Assembly: GCA_947396885.1 (NCBI GenBank)
Contig: OX377201.1
Span: 30,109,923-30,173,922 of the forward strand
DNA from: Heligmosomoides polygyrus polygyrus
Taxonomy: Eukaryota > Nematoda > Chromadorea > Rhabditida > Heligmosomidae
Direction of reading: 5' to 3'
DNA length: 64,000 nt
The notes beneath the pieces were generated by a model. It searched no databases, was not told the origin of the DNA, and saw only the letters and a list, made by a program, of their open reading frames with translations. Below, one piece after another: positions 11,041-35,698 of the stretch. Both the position numbers and the translations under genes were made by a program. How positions within the stretch are numbered: position 1 is the stretch's first letter; each line of letters starts with the position of its first letter.

Positions 11041-11900
11041 GACAACAGATGTAAAGGGTGGTTACTTCAAATGATTTGATATTGTTGTTCGTATGTTGTG
11101 ATAATAAATATTTCATGCCCCAAATGTCCGAGAACTTATGCACCAACCTAATAGTTATGCAAGATCTACCTTGAATGTCTCGGTAATATACACGATGTAA
11201 GTCTATCTGTCACTCGATATTAACATTGTTTGATAGCAACCGATTTTGCACACTTTGCTGCATATTGAGATGGAAAGAAATATAAAAAACGGAAGGGCCT
11301 GAGCGGACAGAAACGCAGAGAAGCGAATTTTGGCTACTATAATCAAAAAGGCCTACCTTGCGACATGGACGGGATTGTTAAGTTCTGCACTTTAAGTTTT
11401 GGGGATCGATTAGGAGGATTTCACTCTCCGCTGTTCGGGACCTAGTGATTCGACTGCACCAGAGAAAGCCGGTGCCCCCTCACACCACTGTTCTGGGGCC
11501 TATTTCCTCGTTTACATCTAATTTTTCGCTTCTCCATTTTTCTAACATTTCATTACTGTTGTTTTTATTAGTGTTGTCGTTAATAAAGCTTTTGTATTTG
11601 GCGTGTTTCGCTGGCCGTTTAACCTATTCAGCTTCAGAAGATGAAGAAAAAGAAAAAAGAGAACAAGAACAACTACTTGTGATGTATTCCAACTAGCCCA
11701 CACATTCTGCTGATTTCCACCTCACACGTGTAGCCCGGAACCAAATATGGGGATATTAATGACCAGCAGTCTACCTATCGATACAATTTACTTGTTAATG
11801 CTGACCACCAACCAGAGTTTGTGCGCTCTTACTTCAGACTACTCGATAAAGTATTTGATACTTGGCACTTGCTACTGCTGAGAGATGATTTTGAAGACGT
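11041..11900. other. Intergenic, nothing recognised
   Basis: This is mostly AT-rich sequence with a GC-richer patch at 11410-11500. Open frames of up to about 83 codons show low-complexity ends and no domain. Confidence 0.4.
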
Positions 11901-11949
11901 TTCAACGACCAATAGATTCGCGAGATTCAAGAAGCCAATATCGGCAGAG

Positions 11950-12070
11950 ATCATTTGTGACGATCAGTTCTCACACACTCTCGGGCCGTACAGTCGGTCG
12001 CACAGAAGTGAAGACAAGGTTGGCTCTTTCCTACTTAATACTATACTCAATGTTCGTTTACGCGTGTAGT
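11950..12070 (+). repeat. Dispersed repeat shared (inverted) with 35439-35545
   Basis: A segment with ACACTCTCGGGCCGTACAG, then GAAGACAAGGTTGGCTCTTT, then TGTTCGTTTACGCGTGTAG recurs as its reverse complement just right of the first scaffold gap. It may be part of a BEL/Pao LTR or leader, because the second copy lies beside BEL gag pieces. That link is inference from position only. Confidence 0.6.
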
Positions 12071-12079
12071 ACGTAATTA

Positions 12080-12440
12080 AATGAGTTCATAAACACGTTC
12101 ATCGTTATAGCCGTCTAAGAGTGCTGTCCATGACTTGTGGAAGATGAATGTGTTCCTTGTCGAGAAAGATGGCTTACACCCTTGCAGTATTACCCATTTG
12201 ATGCTTGAATCACAAACAAAGATGTAGAGAAAGGTAAGAAAATGCAATGACCTGCTTGCATTTAAAACAATAAACTTTGCAACTCTAAGATGCCTTTAAA
12301 AATGTGACTAAAATTGTGATCAATTTATCCCAACTATAAGATCAGACCAGATAGTAGTCGTCTTGCTTAGAAAATTAGTATCAATAAGAAGGCCTATTAG
12401 AAGTATGTGAATGGTGAACCAACCGCACAGTTGTGCTGTC
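12080..12440. other. Intergenic, nothing recognised
   Basis: AT-rich sequence; I see no gene or repeat. Confidence 0.4.
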
Positions 12441-13110
12441 CAATCCATGAACGTTTGGGGTGCATTAGAATTTAAAATCGGGCCATGTATGGATCCGCGC
12501 CTGGACAGAGAATCAAAACGGAGGCAGATTTCGGAAAATTAAGAAGATTGGAGATATCCCCAAACTGGTCAATAGGTAACATTAATTTTCTTCTCTATAG
12601 CAACTTCGGATGAGCTTTTATTTGAGCAGCTTCTTTGTTCACAATTAGCCAAGAAAGACAGCGTCAAGAATAATAAATTGCTCCTTGACAATTTGTTGGG
12701 TAACAGATAATTATCCCGAAGAATAGAAGTCAGGAGCAGAGTCAAATGAAAAAATCATGCTTTTGTTAAAAAACTTATTCATCTTGGTCTAACAAAATGT
12801 AGCACTTGAATACTTGTAGGATTCAAGTTCTCGACTTAGCGTGGTTCTCTTTTCATTCCTGTACTTAACTGCAAAAGCCAATTTCCACAATTAAGAGTTG
12901 CTGAAATTAGAGCTTGAAATCCCCAAAAAATTTTCTGTGCATACACGCTGGCGAACGATAATTTCAAGAAAGTCATTTTGCAGGAACTGTTATGACCTGT
13001 AGAATGTGAAGAAATAAAATCTGGCTCTTTTAAGACAGACTCACCAAGCGGTGAGAGCTGCTTGGGCGAATTTGACAGCTCCTCTCTATAGGAAATTGAC
13101 TCGTTCATGT
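12440..13110 (-). repeat. Old diverged copy of the Penelope-associated arm repeat
   Basis: Order and wording match 47010-47530: ATCCCCAAACTG, then AAAAATCATGCTT, then TCTAACAAAATGTAGC, then TGCAAAAGCCAATTTCC, then AGAGTTGCTGAAATTAG. Many substitutions and indels separate the two, so this is an old copy. A 90-codon minus-strand frame (12836-13108) covers it but shows no domain. Confidence 0.55.
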
Positions 13111-13119
13111 TGAAGGCCG

Positions 13120-15380
13120 CCGTTCAGTGAAATGTATTACGAGAATCAATCGCGCTGATTTCCTGACTGAAGATCTGCGCATTGATCTCGCCGTCTTTGA
13201 TCTTGAAGATCATGCGCGAGAATCATGTTGTTTAGAGGTACACCCTATGGCTGGCCGCGTTCCAGTACGTTATACATATTACGTTTCGAATGTCGCCGCT
13301 TCTTCGGAAACATCGCTCTTGAGCATTCCGCATGAACAGATACCGTCGCCTCATCCTTCTACTCCGCGACTCCCTGTCCTCCAAGCCTCTTGACCTTGAA
13401 TTGCCTTTCTTTGTTTTGATCTTTTTCATTTTAATAAACGTGTAGCAAAAACTTCGACTCTAAGTGGTTTAGGCCACACGCTATCAGTACCTGGTGGCCA
13501 ATCCACACTGATTTTTTAGTGCAACGGTTGTGTTTTTAGCTGACGACTCCTAGACGGACATTCTCTGTAATCGCCGGCTCTTAAAGAGTTGCAGTTACAA
13601 ATGTCAACGTTACCAACTTTTTCTGGCTGTACGTCCCATAGTATCTCGGCTTTGTCCAAATCGACCTATATCACATTCGCTTGGATTGTGTTAGCAGAAC
13701 ACTAGCAGAGCAAAGGGAAACACTGTTTTTAGCCTATCGTGCTCAAGTGCGCAGAGTGTGCAAAAGTCGTACGGTCGATAGTGCATTAAGAATGTTGCAG
13801 ATTAGTGTCGTCGCAACTGCACAATGGATGAAACTAGCGGAAACGGCGATGTTTCCCCGTTGCCCGATTATTCGAAAGCGAAATTCGACAATGACATGGA
13901 GGTTTTATAAATTGTGGTAAATTAAGCAAATTACGCATTAACATTGAGGCAGAGGTAGACACTTCAGAATGGGGGATGAAGCGGGAGTGGATATAAAAAC
14001 AGTACATGGGAATGGCGTGAAAGAAGCCTTGAAACCGCTTCACAGCTTAGCAAAGTTGCTAAATTTACCTGGGATATGATGTTAATGCGTTAGTATGACG
14101 GAAGCTTCGAGAGCAGATCTAGAGCGGCACAAAGGATTACAGAGCTAAAGATGCACCACCAGAGGAGTGTCTCATTGCTGGCAATGAGTGTTGAGATCTC
14201 ATGTAAACTAGACCCAGGGTGTCGCATGTATTGGTGGGGGACGAGACACGAAGCAGTTGCCGTCAGCGATTACGCACAAGCACGTATGATTTAATGCTTA
14301 TGTGAAAGCCTTCATACAAGTTGGTGTTTCGCAAACTGACAACGTGATTTCTTGGAAACATATATCTCTGTGGATTATATGTGAACTACAGTGTTTGAAG
14401 GAATACTCGCCTTTCTATTTGCCTACATTTAGTCGATCATTTAATCAAGAATGTTACTCTTGATCTTTCCATATGTGAAAATTTTAATGGTGTGTTAAGG
14501 TACGAGGCTGTCGAATTTGCTAGATTTTGTCAGTGTCTCTCAACTCACAATTCGAAATCTTCTGATTTGTTCTACCTTATAGCATACAGCTACTCAGTCA
14601 ACAGCTGTTACTTTAAGAAGTAGCCAAGAAGCCTTAGCTCAAAGCTTGAAAAGAACACTTGGTGCAGAACAAAAGTTTTGAAGGCAGAGTTTGAGAAAAC
14701 GCAATAGAAAATTGCATTCTATTTTTTAGGATTACCGTTATCAAAAAGCGCCATATAGCATGTTCTCTTTGTGTGGAAAATTTTCAATGCGTAGCATCCA
14801 TGCAATCATTACAATAGAAGGTGGCGTGCACGTTTTTTCATAAGCTTCAGCAGTGTTAGAGGCACCAATATAGCGGTGAACAAAGTTAGATGCCTGTTTA
14901 AACAGGTGCTCTCTCTACTGCGTGCACTGTTCACCTGGTTAATATTAAACACGGCGTAAAGATCAATACAAGATGCTGCCTAGAAACTTTTTCATGGTTT
15001 TTCTAGTTGTCACCCCAAAGGTGCTAAACAGCTGCAGGTCTTATGATCGCTCTTCACCTCAGCGATGTTCGAGAAAAAGAAGAAGAAAATCAAAAAGAGA
15101 ATTCTGAAATAACAAGGTATATGAAAAGTTAGAGGTGGTGGATGAAGAAAGCTAGGGAAAAATTGCGCCAGAAAGTGAGAATTGATCTGAAGTCGCATCC
15201 AATTGGGAAGGCATTTTCTCAGTCCATTTTGTGATGCACCACGCATTCTATTTCTACAGGATGTCGGAGAGGTCATCTGAAGGCATGTCTGACCTATAGA
15301 ATGACATGCAATGTCCAATTTTGAACAAGCCAATATTGCGCCCTTGTTAAATGAGCGTGAAACTAGCTCATCGACCGCAG
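13120..15380. other. Long intergenic stretch without a recognised gene
   Basis: This is AT-rich sequence. Open frames (for example 13681-13920 plus, 15010-15384 minus) are short, have no domain and no consistent splice neighbours. A short self-complementary patch, GCCTGTTTAAACAGGT, occurs near 14890. Confidence 0.4.
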
Positions 15381-15384
15381 ACAA

Positions 15385-15505
15385 ACAAAAGACTTGGTTG
15401 GATTCAGCGAGAAGTACGAACCAAGAACAAGGAATCGAGTGTACGCGATAGCCGGCGCTTCCATCGGATGCGCCACCATGCGCGTGGCCGAGTTATAGTT
15501 TCCCC
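15385..15505 (-). repeat. tRNA-derived SINE, head only
   Basis: On the minus strand it reads GGTGGCGCATCCGATGG (A-box region), GCGCCGGCTATCGCG and GTTCTTGGTTCGTACTTC (B-box region), then CCAACCAAGTC. This is the same order as the copies at 20560, 24195, 38950 and 43379. The 3' body is missing or too diverged. Confidence 0.6.
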
Positions 15506-16283
15506 ATTAAACAAACGAATCGGGCACGGTTAGAATAGCTAATGCCTAAAAGTGGCTGCCCCAACCTTCCATGTGTCACCATAATTTCGTTTTTGGCTAA
15601 TGCAATAGGTTTCTTGCGCTCAACGAGCACTAGCACAATACATTCCAATGCGGTTCTCAGGCATTTGGACACAAAGTTGCCAAGTGCTCTTGCTTATTTA
15701 GGCCTGCAGAAGGAAATTTTGCTTATTTTGAAACTCTTTGTTATTAGAAACCAAGAACTTGCGTGATCACAAGACCCGCACAACCATGAATTCAACGATG
15801 CTTAGAAGAGCAGCCGCAGAGAATTGAAGAAGCTTTCGAGATGAGTTGTTGTGAGCCGTGGCTTAATGGTGGAAGTAAAAGACGACGGGCAACATTGAAC
15901 TTCAATTTTAAAAGCAGCAGGCTCTCTGTGCAGTCCTTCACAAAAAGCTACGTCTCAGCAGCCGAAAGCTAGCATGATTACGCATCAACGTAGTAATCTT
16001 CTTTTATTGGAGAAGCACAATTGCAAAGGTTAGAGCTAACATAAGGTTGCTTAGCCTCGCTATCGCTTCGGCATCTAGAGTTGGGAAGAGTATTCTTTTG
16101 AGGTCAGTACAGTATCTCCAAAACGATCGGTCTGCTTTTTTGACGAAGATTATTTTCGAGAGCGCACAGAGCAAACTATGCGACAGCTCTGTCCATGTTT
16201 GCAATGTCATGTCATGGCGATTGCTTTTGTTCTTCTGCATAAGGGTTTTTGTGTTTGGATGTCATCGTTTAAGGCACATCTAC
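15506..16283. other. Upstream region of the AChE gene
   Basis: About 800 bp precedes the TATA box. No conserved element is recognised and no coding potential is seen. It is the likely location of the AChE promoter. Confidence 0.35.
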
Positions 16284-16290
16284 TATAAAA
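16284..16290 (+). promoter_or_regulatory. TATA box of the AChE gene
   Basis: TATAAAA lies 35 nt upstream of the AChE start codon at 16325. That spacing would give a very short 5' UTR. If the mRNA is trans-spliced, as many nematode mRNAs are, an acceptor AG would be needed in the 35-nt gap; CACAG at 16310-16314 is a possible one. Confidence 0.5.
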
Positions 16291-16324
16291 GCGCCACGAA
16301 AGAAAACTCCACAGGACAAGTCAC

Positions 16325-29880
<13,556 letters not shown>

Positions 29881-30484
29881 AATCAGTGTAGATCTATATG
29901 ATAGGAAGTAATTATTTAAATCCAAATAAACGCAAATATAATGGTCTGCCCAAGACTAACATAAAGCTTGACCTTTGTAAAAGAATTCATTCTCAATTAC
30001 CTCGCTATTTCTTAGAGTCAACCCCTGCCTCCTAGAATTGATCCATACAATGCCATAAAAACAATGTTAAAGGACTAATCCCTACAAATGACCGGGCCAT
30101 ATAGGGCTAAAAGATTCTAAGCGTGCCACATCGGTTGTACTTTTTTTTATCGTAGTGATAGACTTGGTTACTGGAAGCACTAGGTTCGTTTCTTCAGTTT
30201 TCTAGGATTGATTTAGGTGATTATCCTTAAGCCCCAAGTGGTTGAAAACGAGGTTTTAAGCTCTCATAATGATGTTTGTGGTGGGCAATATTCCCGCGCC
30301 AGGCTGGACCCAAACCCGCACCTCCTGTTGCTCGGGCGAAAAAGCTCTACGCTATTACACCACCGGCGCTGCTTGATCGAACGCAATATCCAGTTTTGAT
30401 ATGAACAAGTCATTGCTACAAAAGCTTACAACCTCATTGTCAGAAACATGAAAAAGCAGAAATCTAACAAATGTTTTACTATTA

Positions 30485-31393
30485 GGGGGGGGGGGGGGTT
30501 CAAAAGTAATGAGACAAATTGAACAAAATCTTTATCTCTTTATAACTCAATTACAAATCAACGATGCTAAGGAACGTGTATGCCATTAAGGTCAGTGACT
30601 TGCTGCCATCGCTCAGCCAACTCCTTGATCACATCCTTCCAGAACTGCTTGGGCCTGGTGTTGATCAACTGCTCGATATGGTTATCAAGGACTGCTTGGG
30701 TTCTTGTGTCCCTTCCGACCAGGAAGTCCCGTAGGCCCAAGAAGTGGTGGTAGTCGCATGGAGAGATCTCCGGCGAATACGGTGGGTGAGGCACGTGAAC
30801 GTAGCACAGCTGGCCAAGCTCACCCGTGGTTACTTGTTCCCGATGAGGTGCGGCGTTGTCGAAGAGGAGAACCTTCTTGAAGCGCTGCGAATGGAGAAGA
30901 GCGAGTCGCCGGCCCATCTCTTCCATTTCGTTCACCGTGGCCTTGGAGTTCATCGTAGGGCTCTTGGGAAACAGCTACCGGTAAACCGATCCATGGGCGC
31001 AGACCCAAAAGCTCCAAAGGTGCTTCTCGCCGTGAACATCTCGTCGAACGAAGGTCAGTAACAGGTCACCAGGCCTCACCCAGACTCGCTGCATAGCACG
31101 GTTAACATAGAAGACGTACTTCTCATCTGGCGTGAATATTGAGCCCAGGCTGCTCGGGGTTGGGAATTGGGCGAGATTTGCGCGACACAGGTTGACTCGT
31201 CAGACAGGGGTTTCGGCATGAGACAGACTGGGGTTTTGGCATGCTTCTGGAAAGGGCGAAAGTGGTAACTTCTTAGATGGGCTTCAGTAAGTAGCATACA
31301 AACATACAAATACGATAAGCACGAAACCAGACTCCAGCCACGAGATATGTGGACACGGCATGGGGTGTTTCATTACTTTTGCACCCCCCCCCC
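30485..31393 (-). mobile_element. mariner-type transposon, internally damaged
   Basis: TA target duplications lie at 30483-30484 and 31394-31395. The inverted ends are G14-TTCAAAAGTAATGA on the left and TCATTACTTTTGCA-C10 on the right. The minus strand encodes a broken transposase. At about 900 bp it is shorter than the usual 1.3 kb, so it has internal losses. Confidence 0.88.
30567..31170 (-). pseudogene. mariner transposase pseudogene
   Basis: On the minus strand the order is TPDEKYVFYVNRAMQRVWV (first catalytic Asp, about 31080-31140), then after a frame change MNSKATVNEMEEMGRRLALL, LLFDNAAPHR (second Asp) and YSPEISPCDYHHF (third Asp, DD34D spacing). It ends in FWKDVIKELAERWQQVTDLN, the usual mariner C-terminus, with the stop at 30567. 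The N-terminal HTH region is missing or unrecognisable. At least one frameshift near 30950-31000 makes it non-functional. Confidence 0.85.
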
Positions 31394-31397
31394 TAAT

Positions 31398-31562
31398 AGT
31401 TCCATTCGTGCAAATGTTATAGTTTAGATGCCACACGTTTCTAAAGAATGGAATTTTATTATAAAGATTTCTAAATTCTAAGTTCTAAAGAATAGAGAGT
31501 GTGTTCTTTGTTAAATGCTTACCTCCAATTTTGTCGCCGTTATCGGACAGCGAAGTGCCACC
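31398..31562 (-). repeat. Inverted copy of 34958-35122
   Basis: About 165 bp starting TTCCATTCGTGCAAATG and ending CGGACAGCGAAGTGCCA is repeated as the reverse complement at 34958-35122 with few differences. The copy here starts right at the mariner end; the other lies next to the BEL gag fragments and the scaffold gap. Confidence 0.9.
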
Positions 31563-31755
31563 CCCACCATGTTTTGGCTTGAAAGATGTTTCGTTTTTTA
31601 GAATTGTCTAGGCTCCTTATTTGTTTGGTTCGACAAATGTCCACTTTCATTTGAAGAATGTCTAATTTGGATCGAAAAGTGAGATTTCTGTAGAAAGTGT
31701 TGAGTATGCAATGGAAGGTATACAATTTAGTCTGACAAGGGACGTGAGAATTGTA

Positions 31756-33043
31756 CAGGGTGCGCCATAAATATGGTCACTCAGTAAAAAGCGAATTACT
31801 CACGCGGAATTTATCGGAAAACAGCGAAACTTCGTAAACAATTTATTAACATTCTATTTAACAAACATATTGGATATCACTCAATATGACCTCCTTTGGC
31901 ACGAATGACAGCCTGCAGACGCTTAGGGTAGGACTCGATGGCGGCACGCAGGGTTGCTTGCGGAATTTCCTCCCATGCCTTTTCCAGTGGGGATTTCAGT
32001 CCTTGAATCGTTGTGTGCCTTTTAGTGCAGGCTTTCTCCTCCAGAATAGACCAAACGCAGTAGTCCATAACATTCAAATCTGGCGGGTTTGCCGGCCATT
32101 CAGATGCAGGGATGAAGTCGGGCAGATTCCTCGCGCACCACTCCTGAGTCTTCTTGGATTTATGAGCGGGTTGTACTTCCAAAGTGTTTTTGAGCCTAGG
32201 GATGTTGTACTTCCAAAGTGTTCATGAGCCCAGGAAAGCATGTCCTTCTTCAATATGTCGTTCAGGTAGACATCGGTGTTGATCTTGGCTCCTCGTTCAA
32301 CAAAAACCAATGGTGTCCGTCCTGTGGCGCAAACACAGGCCCAAACCATCAGGGAAGCTGCATGAGAATTTCTTTGAACGACTCTTTCCTTTGCGTCTGC
32401 ATCTTCACCACTTTCGGCCAATAACCGCGAGTTTTGGCGGTTAAAAGACTGCTCAATTGAGAAAAGTTTCTCATCGGTGAAGAGCGTCGTCCAGTGGTCA
32501 TGCCGCTCGAGGAGGCTTCTACATTTTTTCTTCTTCCTTCCTTCTGTGCATTCGTTAGTCCGTGCAGTTAACGGAACTTGTAGGGGTAAAGTCCAAGCTC
32601 GTTCTTAACAACTCGCCTCATTGTCGTCGCCGATACGTTGAGCTCGGATGCCATTTTTCTCATGCTGCGTCCTGGATTCCGCTTGATTCGTTCTTTTACG
32701 ATTTTTCGAAGACTGCTCGTAGCCACGGATACCGGACGGCCAGGTCGGGGACGATCAACGAGAGAGTTGCGTTCCACAGAGCGATAGACAGTCTTCTTGT
32801 GCAGGTTCAGCAGACGAGCGATGTTGGGAACAGAGAGTCCTACCCTTCTCAGATCCAAGATTGCGCCTCTTTGAGAACAAGACTTTACCATTTCTGAAAG
32901 GAGCAGTGTGGAAATGCAAAAAACACTATATATGTTTAGGATGACACGTAGAATCTAAAAAAACAATGAAAACACCAAAACGTTGACAAAGAATTACAAA
33001 AAATTACACGCGAAAAAAGTGACCATATTTATGGCGCACCCTG
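31756..33043 (-). mobile_element. Tc1-like transposon with perfect 26-bp TIRs
   Basis: TA is duplicated at 31754-31755 and 33044-33045. Both ends read CAGGGTGCGCCATAAATATG followed by GTCACT, a perfect match over 26 bp. The element is 1288 bp, the normal size for the family, with one transposase gene on the minus strand. Confidence 0.95.
31877..32891 (-). pseudogene. Tc1-like transposase, broken
   Basis: The start is at 32891. Residues 1-107 carry a paired HTH region (GLSVPNIARLLNLHKKTVYR, then DRPRPGRPVS and KRNPGRSMRKMA). After a frame change the catalytic core reads LFTDEKLFSIEQSFNRQN (first Asp) and SLMVWACVCATGRTPLVF. The block that should hold the second Asp (QDGAPAHKS) is replaced by a short internal duplication around TTTGGAAGTACAAC (about 32165-32220). 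The core then resumes with PAHKSKKTQEW in another frame, PPDLNVMDYCVW (third Asp) and the C-terminus ending AKGGHIE at 31877. At least two frame changes and the loss of the second Asp make it inactive. Confidence 0.88.
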
Positions 33044-33045
33044 TA

Positions 33046-33599
33046 TATACGCACCTCATGTGGTTCTAACGCTTATGTGAAAAGCTTCATTCAGGTCGGT
33101 GTGTATAACAACTGTCATTTGCACGCTAGCTTACAACATGATTCGCTTCGAACAACTATCTTCTGGATTATAGGTATGCTACAGTTTCCTCTATTTTACA
33201 GTGCATATGGCGACATTATGCTTTACCATAATATGATTTCCTGCAGTCGAAAAAGAAGTTTAGAAAATACTGTCTATTTTTTGATCTTCCATATTTTATG
33301 AGGACTTTAATGGCATCCTAATTTATTTCTTGCTGAGTAAAAGATGCCATTCATGTGACTGCTGCCGCTCCTTCATCCTGCCTCAACTCGGTCCTGCTAT
33401 GCCTCGAATTTCTTGAAAAGAGCTTGCTTGCACCATAGAATTGTTTTCGTATTTAGACCACCCAACTTATGTACAAAAGGTGGAGAAGGTCTGTTAAATT
33501 TTCTTGAGAGCCCTTGTAATTCGGAGAATCACTTAGTCATTCTTGGGAATTTTAATTTCTGACTTTTGACAGGTATAGAGATCGATCTCTACTGATCTG
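33046..33599. other. Intergenic, nothing recognised
   Basis: AT-rich; no domain in the short open frames and no repeat seen. Confidence 0.4.
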
Positions 33600-33775
33600 A
33601 CGTAGCCGACGATTTGACTGGATGATCGTCGCATGGGTGGCCGCCATAATAGATCTTGGGCGGTCAACTTTGCCTATAAAAGGGCGGCCACCCTGCTCAC
33701 TAACCATTCGTCTCACTTTGTTGTTCGTTGCTCGGTTGCTGTCACCTCCTCTTGTTCACTAATAAACTTGTTGGA
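33600..33775 (+). repeat. Probable BEL/Pao 5' LTR or leader
   Basis: CCTATAAAAGGGC (TATA box, about 33674) is followed 85 nt later by an AATAAA (about 33761) and then the gag frame. A promoter and a polyadenylation signal in one short segment before gag is LTR-like. No second copy was found in the window, so the ends are unknown. Confidence 0.4.
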
Positions 33776-34930
33776 TCCAATCCCCACACCTAAGTTCAGC
33801 GGAAACATTTGGGAATGGGAAGCATTTTGGAGCGCATTCGAATACTCAGTCCACAGAAGGAACGATATGGACGACATATACAAGATGAGCTACCTTCTGG
33901 ACGCTATGACCGGAGAAGCCCTCGAGTCACTGAGGAAGTTCGAAATAAGTGGACAAACTTAACAAGCGGCAGTTGAACATTTGAAGTCAAAATATGGAAA
34001 CACGCATCTGCTAGTTAACCAGTTAGTTGCAAGACTGCAGAAAGTTTACGCCAAGAGTAGCCGAATGGACGACCAACGGATGCTGTGCGAAGAAATTTCA
34101 TCCATAGTGAACCAACTACAGCTCAAAGGAGAAACGATTGATGGAGCCTTCCTTAAGCAGCAAGTGCTTTCAAAATTCACGGAACAATTCAACGACACGT
34201 CCTTCGAAAAAGCACAAATCAACCCCAGAAGGAACCTGGACAACAAAATCCCTTCTTGCAGCTGTGGAAGCGTATATCCACACAGAAATGGAAATCCAGC
34301 GTTACATGCAGCTCTAGACAAATTGCGCGAAACCGATATCGACAAAAGGACTAGCAGCGCCGAAGGCTCAGCACACAGTGAGGATGCGTGATCTTGACGA
34401 CAACAAGAGACGCTTTTCGTGCTTCTTTTGTGGACGGAAAGGACATTCAGCTAAAAACTGTCCGGATTTCAAGACTCGTGAGCAAAGAATCGAACAAATG
34501 AAGAAACTGTCGCTCTGTAGGAACTGTCGAAGTTCAGGTCACTTCGCCAGTGAATGTTCCAAAGGACCGTGCCGCCTTTGCGGCACAGTGGGACATCACA
34601 CCTCAATATGCAAGCTACTTCACCCTTCGAGCTCCTAAAGGACATCTGCGTTTAAGAAGAGCAATCCAACGCATGAGAAACCTCAAACAACCACTTCACG
34701 ACAGCCAATCTGCTCCAAGCAAGATGCTGTCCCTTCCACACCGATGGAACAAGCAACCGAAGACTTCGAAGCAGTCCTCTACATAAGAAACACGGTTAAT
34801 AACGTAACCACAAAATACGTCGTCCTCAGGAAAAGCTCGCGTCTTCAACACGAGAGCGAATACACTGGAACGTATTCGCATCCTGTTGGATACAGGTCAA
34901 GCCCCAAGCTCAAGATGTTCGTGCACAAAT
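33767..34930 (+). pseudogene. BEL/Pao retrotransposon gag and start of protease, broken
   Basis: The order is that of BEL/Pao polyproteins. First comes the capsid-like block PKFSGNIWEWEAFWSAFEYS and DAMTGEALESLRKF (DUF1759-like). A TAA at 33960-33962 follows, then HLKSKYGNTHLLVNQLV. Three zinc knuckles come next: CFFCGRKGHSAKNC, CRNCRSSGHFASEC and CRLCGTVGHHTSIC (34417-34612). Last is RIRILLDTG (34875-34900), the aspartic protease DTG. Compensating frameshifts lie at about 34210-34320 and another near 34350-34380. The homology ends shortly after DTG. RT and integrase are not present here, although a pol C-terminus of the same superfamily lies at 39955-40640. Confidence 0.88.
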
Positions 34931-34961
34931 TCTTCTTGGTTCGTGCACAAATTCTTCTTGG
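34918..34961 (+). repeat. 22-bp direct duplication
   Basis: GTTCGTGCACAAATTCTTCTTG occurs twice in direct succession just downstream of the protease DTG and just before the 165-bp inverted repeat arm. It marks a rearrangement junction. Confidence 0.75.
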
Positions 34962-35122
34962 CACTTCGCTGTCCGATAACGGCGACAAAATTGGAGGTAA
35001 GCATTTAACAAAGAACACACTCTCTATTCTTTATAACTTAGAATTTAGAAATCTTTATAATAAAATTCCATTCTTTAGAAACGTTTCGCATATAAACTAT
35101 AACATTTGCACGAATGGAACTA
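34958..35122 (+). repeat. Inverted copy of 31398-31562
   Basis: It is the reverse complement of the segment beside the mariner element, beginning TGGCACTTCGCTGTCCG. Arms lie 3.4 kb apart and bracket the Tc1 element and the gag region. Confidence 0.9.
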
Positions 35123-35124
35123 CG

Positions 35125-35238
35125 AATGTGACTCGAGGGCTTCTCCGGTCATAGCGTCCAGAAGGTAGCTCATCTTGTATATGTCGTCCATATCGTTCCT
35201 TCTGTGGACTGAGTATTCGAATGCGCTCCAAAATGCTT
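35125..35238 (-). repeat. Inverted piece of BEL gag ending at a scaffold gap
   Basis: The minus strand repeats 33817-33930 (AFWSAFEYSVHRRNDMDD onward) almost exactly and is cut by the N run. It may be a second BEL copy in opposite orientation, or an assembly artefact. Confidence 0.9.
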
Positions 35239-35438
35239 NNNNNNNNNNNNNNNNNNNNNNNNNNNNNNNNNNNNNNNNNNNNNNNNNNNNNNNNNNNNNN
35301 NNNNNNNNNNNNNNNNNNNNNNNNNNNNNNNNNNNNNNNNNNNNNNNNNNNNNNNNNNNNNNNNNNNNNNNNNNNNNNNNNNNNNNNNNNNNNNNNNNNN
35401 NNNNNNNNNNNNNNNNNNNNNNNNNNNNNNNNNNNNNN
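35239..35438. other. Assembly gap (200 N)
   Basis: Exactly 200 N, the usual placeholder for an unknown gap size. The open frames that cross it are not real. Confidence 1.
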
Positions 35439-35610
35439 ACATGCATAAACGAACATATAGTACTTTGTAGGAAAGAGCCAACCTTGTCTTCGCTCTTGTG
35501 TGACCGATTGTAACGGCCCGAGAATGTGTAAGAACTCTTCTTCACGTCTTGAACAACCTGTCTTACAAGAAGACGCTCGATCACCGACCTTTATTGCAAA
35601 AAAAAAACAC
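35439..35610 (-). repeat. Dispersed repeat, inverted copy of 11950-12070
   Basis: On the minus strand it reads TTCTTACACATTCTCGGGCC, GAAGACAAGGTTGGCTCTTT, then GTTCGTTTATGCATGT. The stretch beyond (35545-35610) has no partner. Confidence 0.6.
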
Positions 35611-35698
35611 ACCGTTAGCACAGTTGATAATCTGGGAAGCCTACGGAGCTTACCATCGAGGGATTGAGCATACCATAGCGACAGTCATTTTCATTAGC

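Noticed and set aside
35097..35621. Long open frames of 100-174 codons across the first N run
   Set aside because: They exist only because N codons are read as X; the real parts are repeat pieces on both sides.
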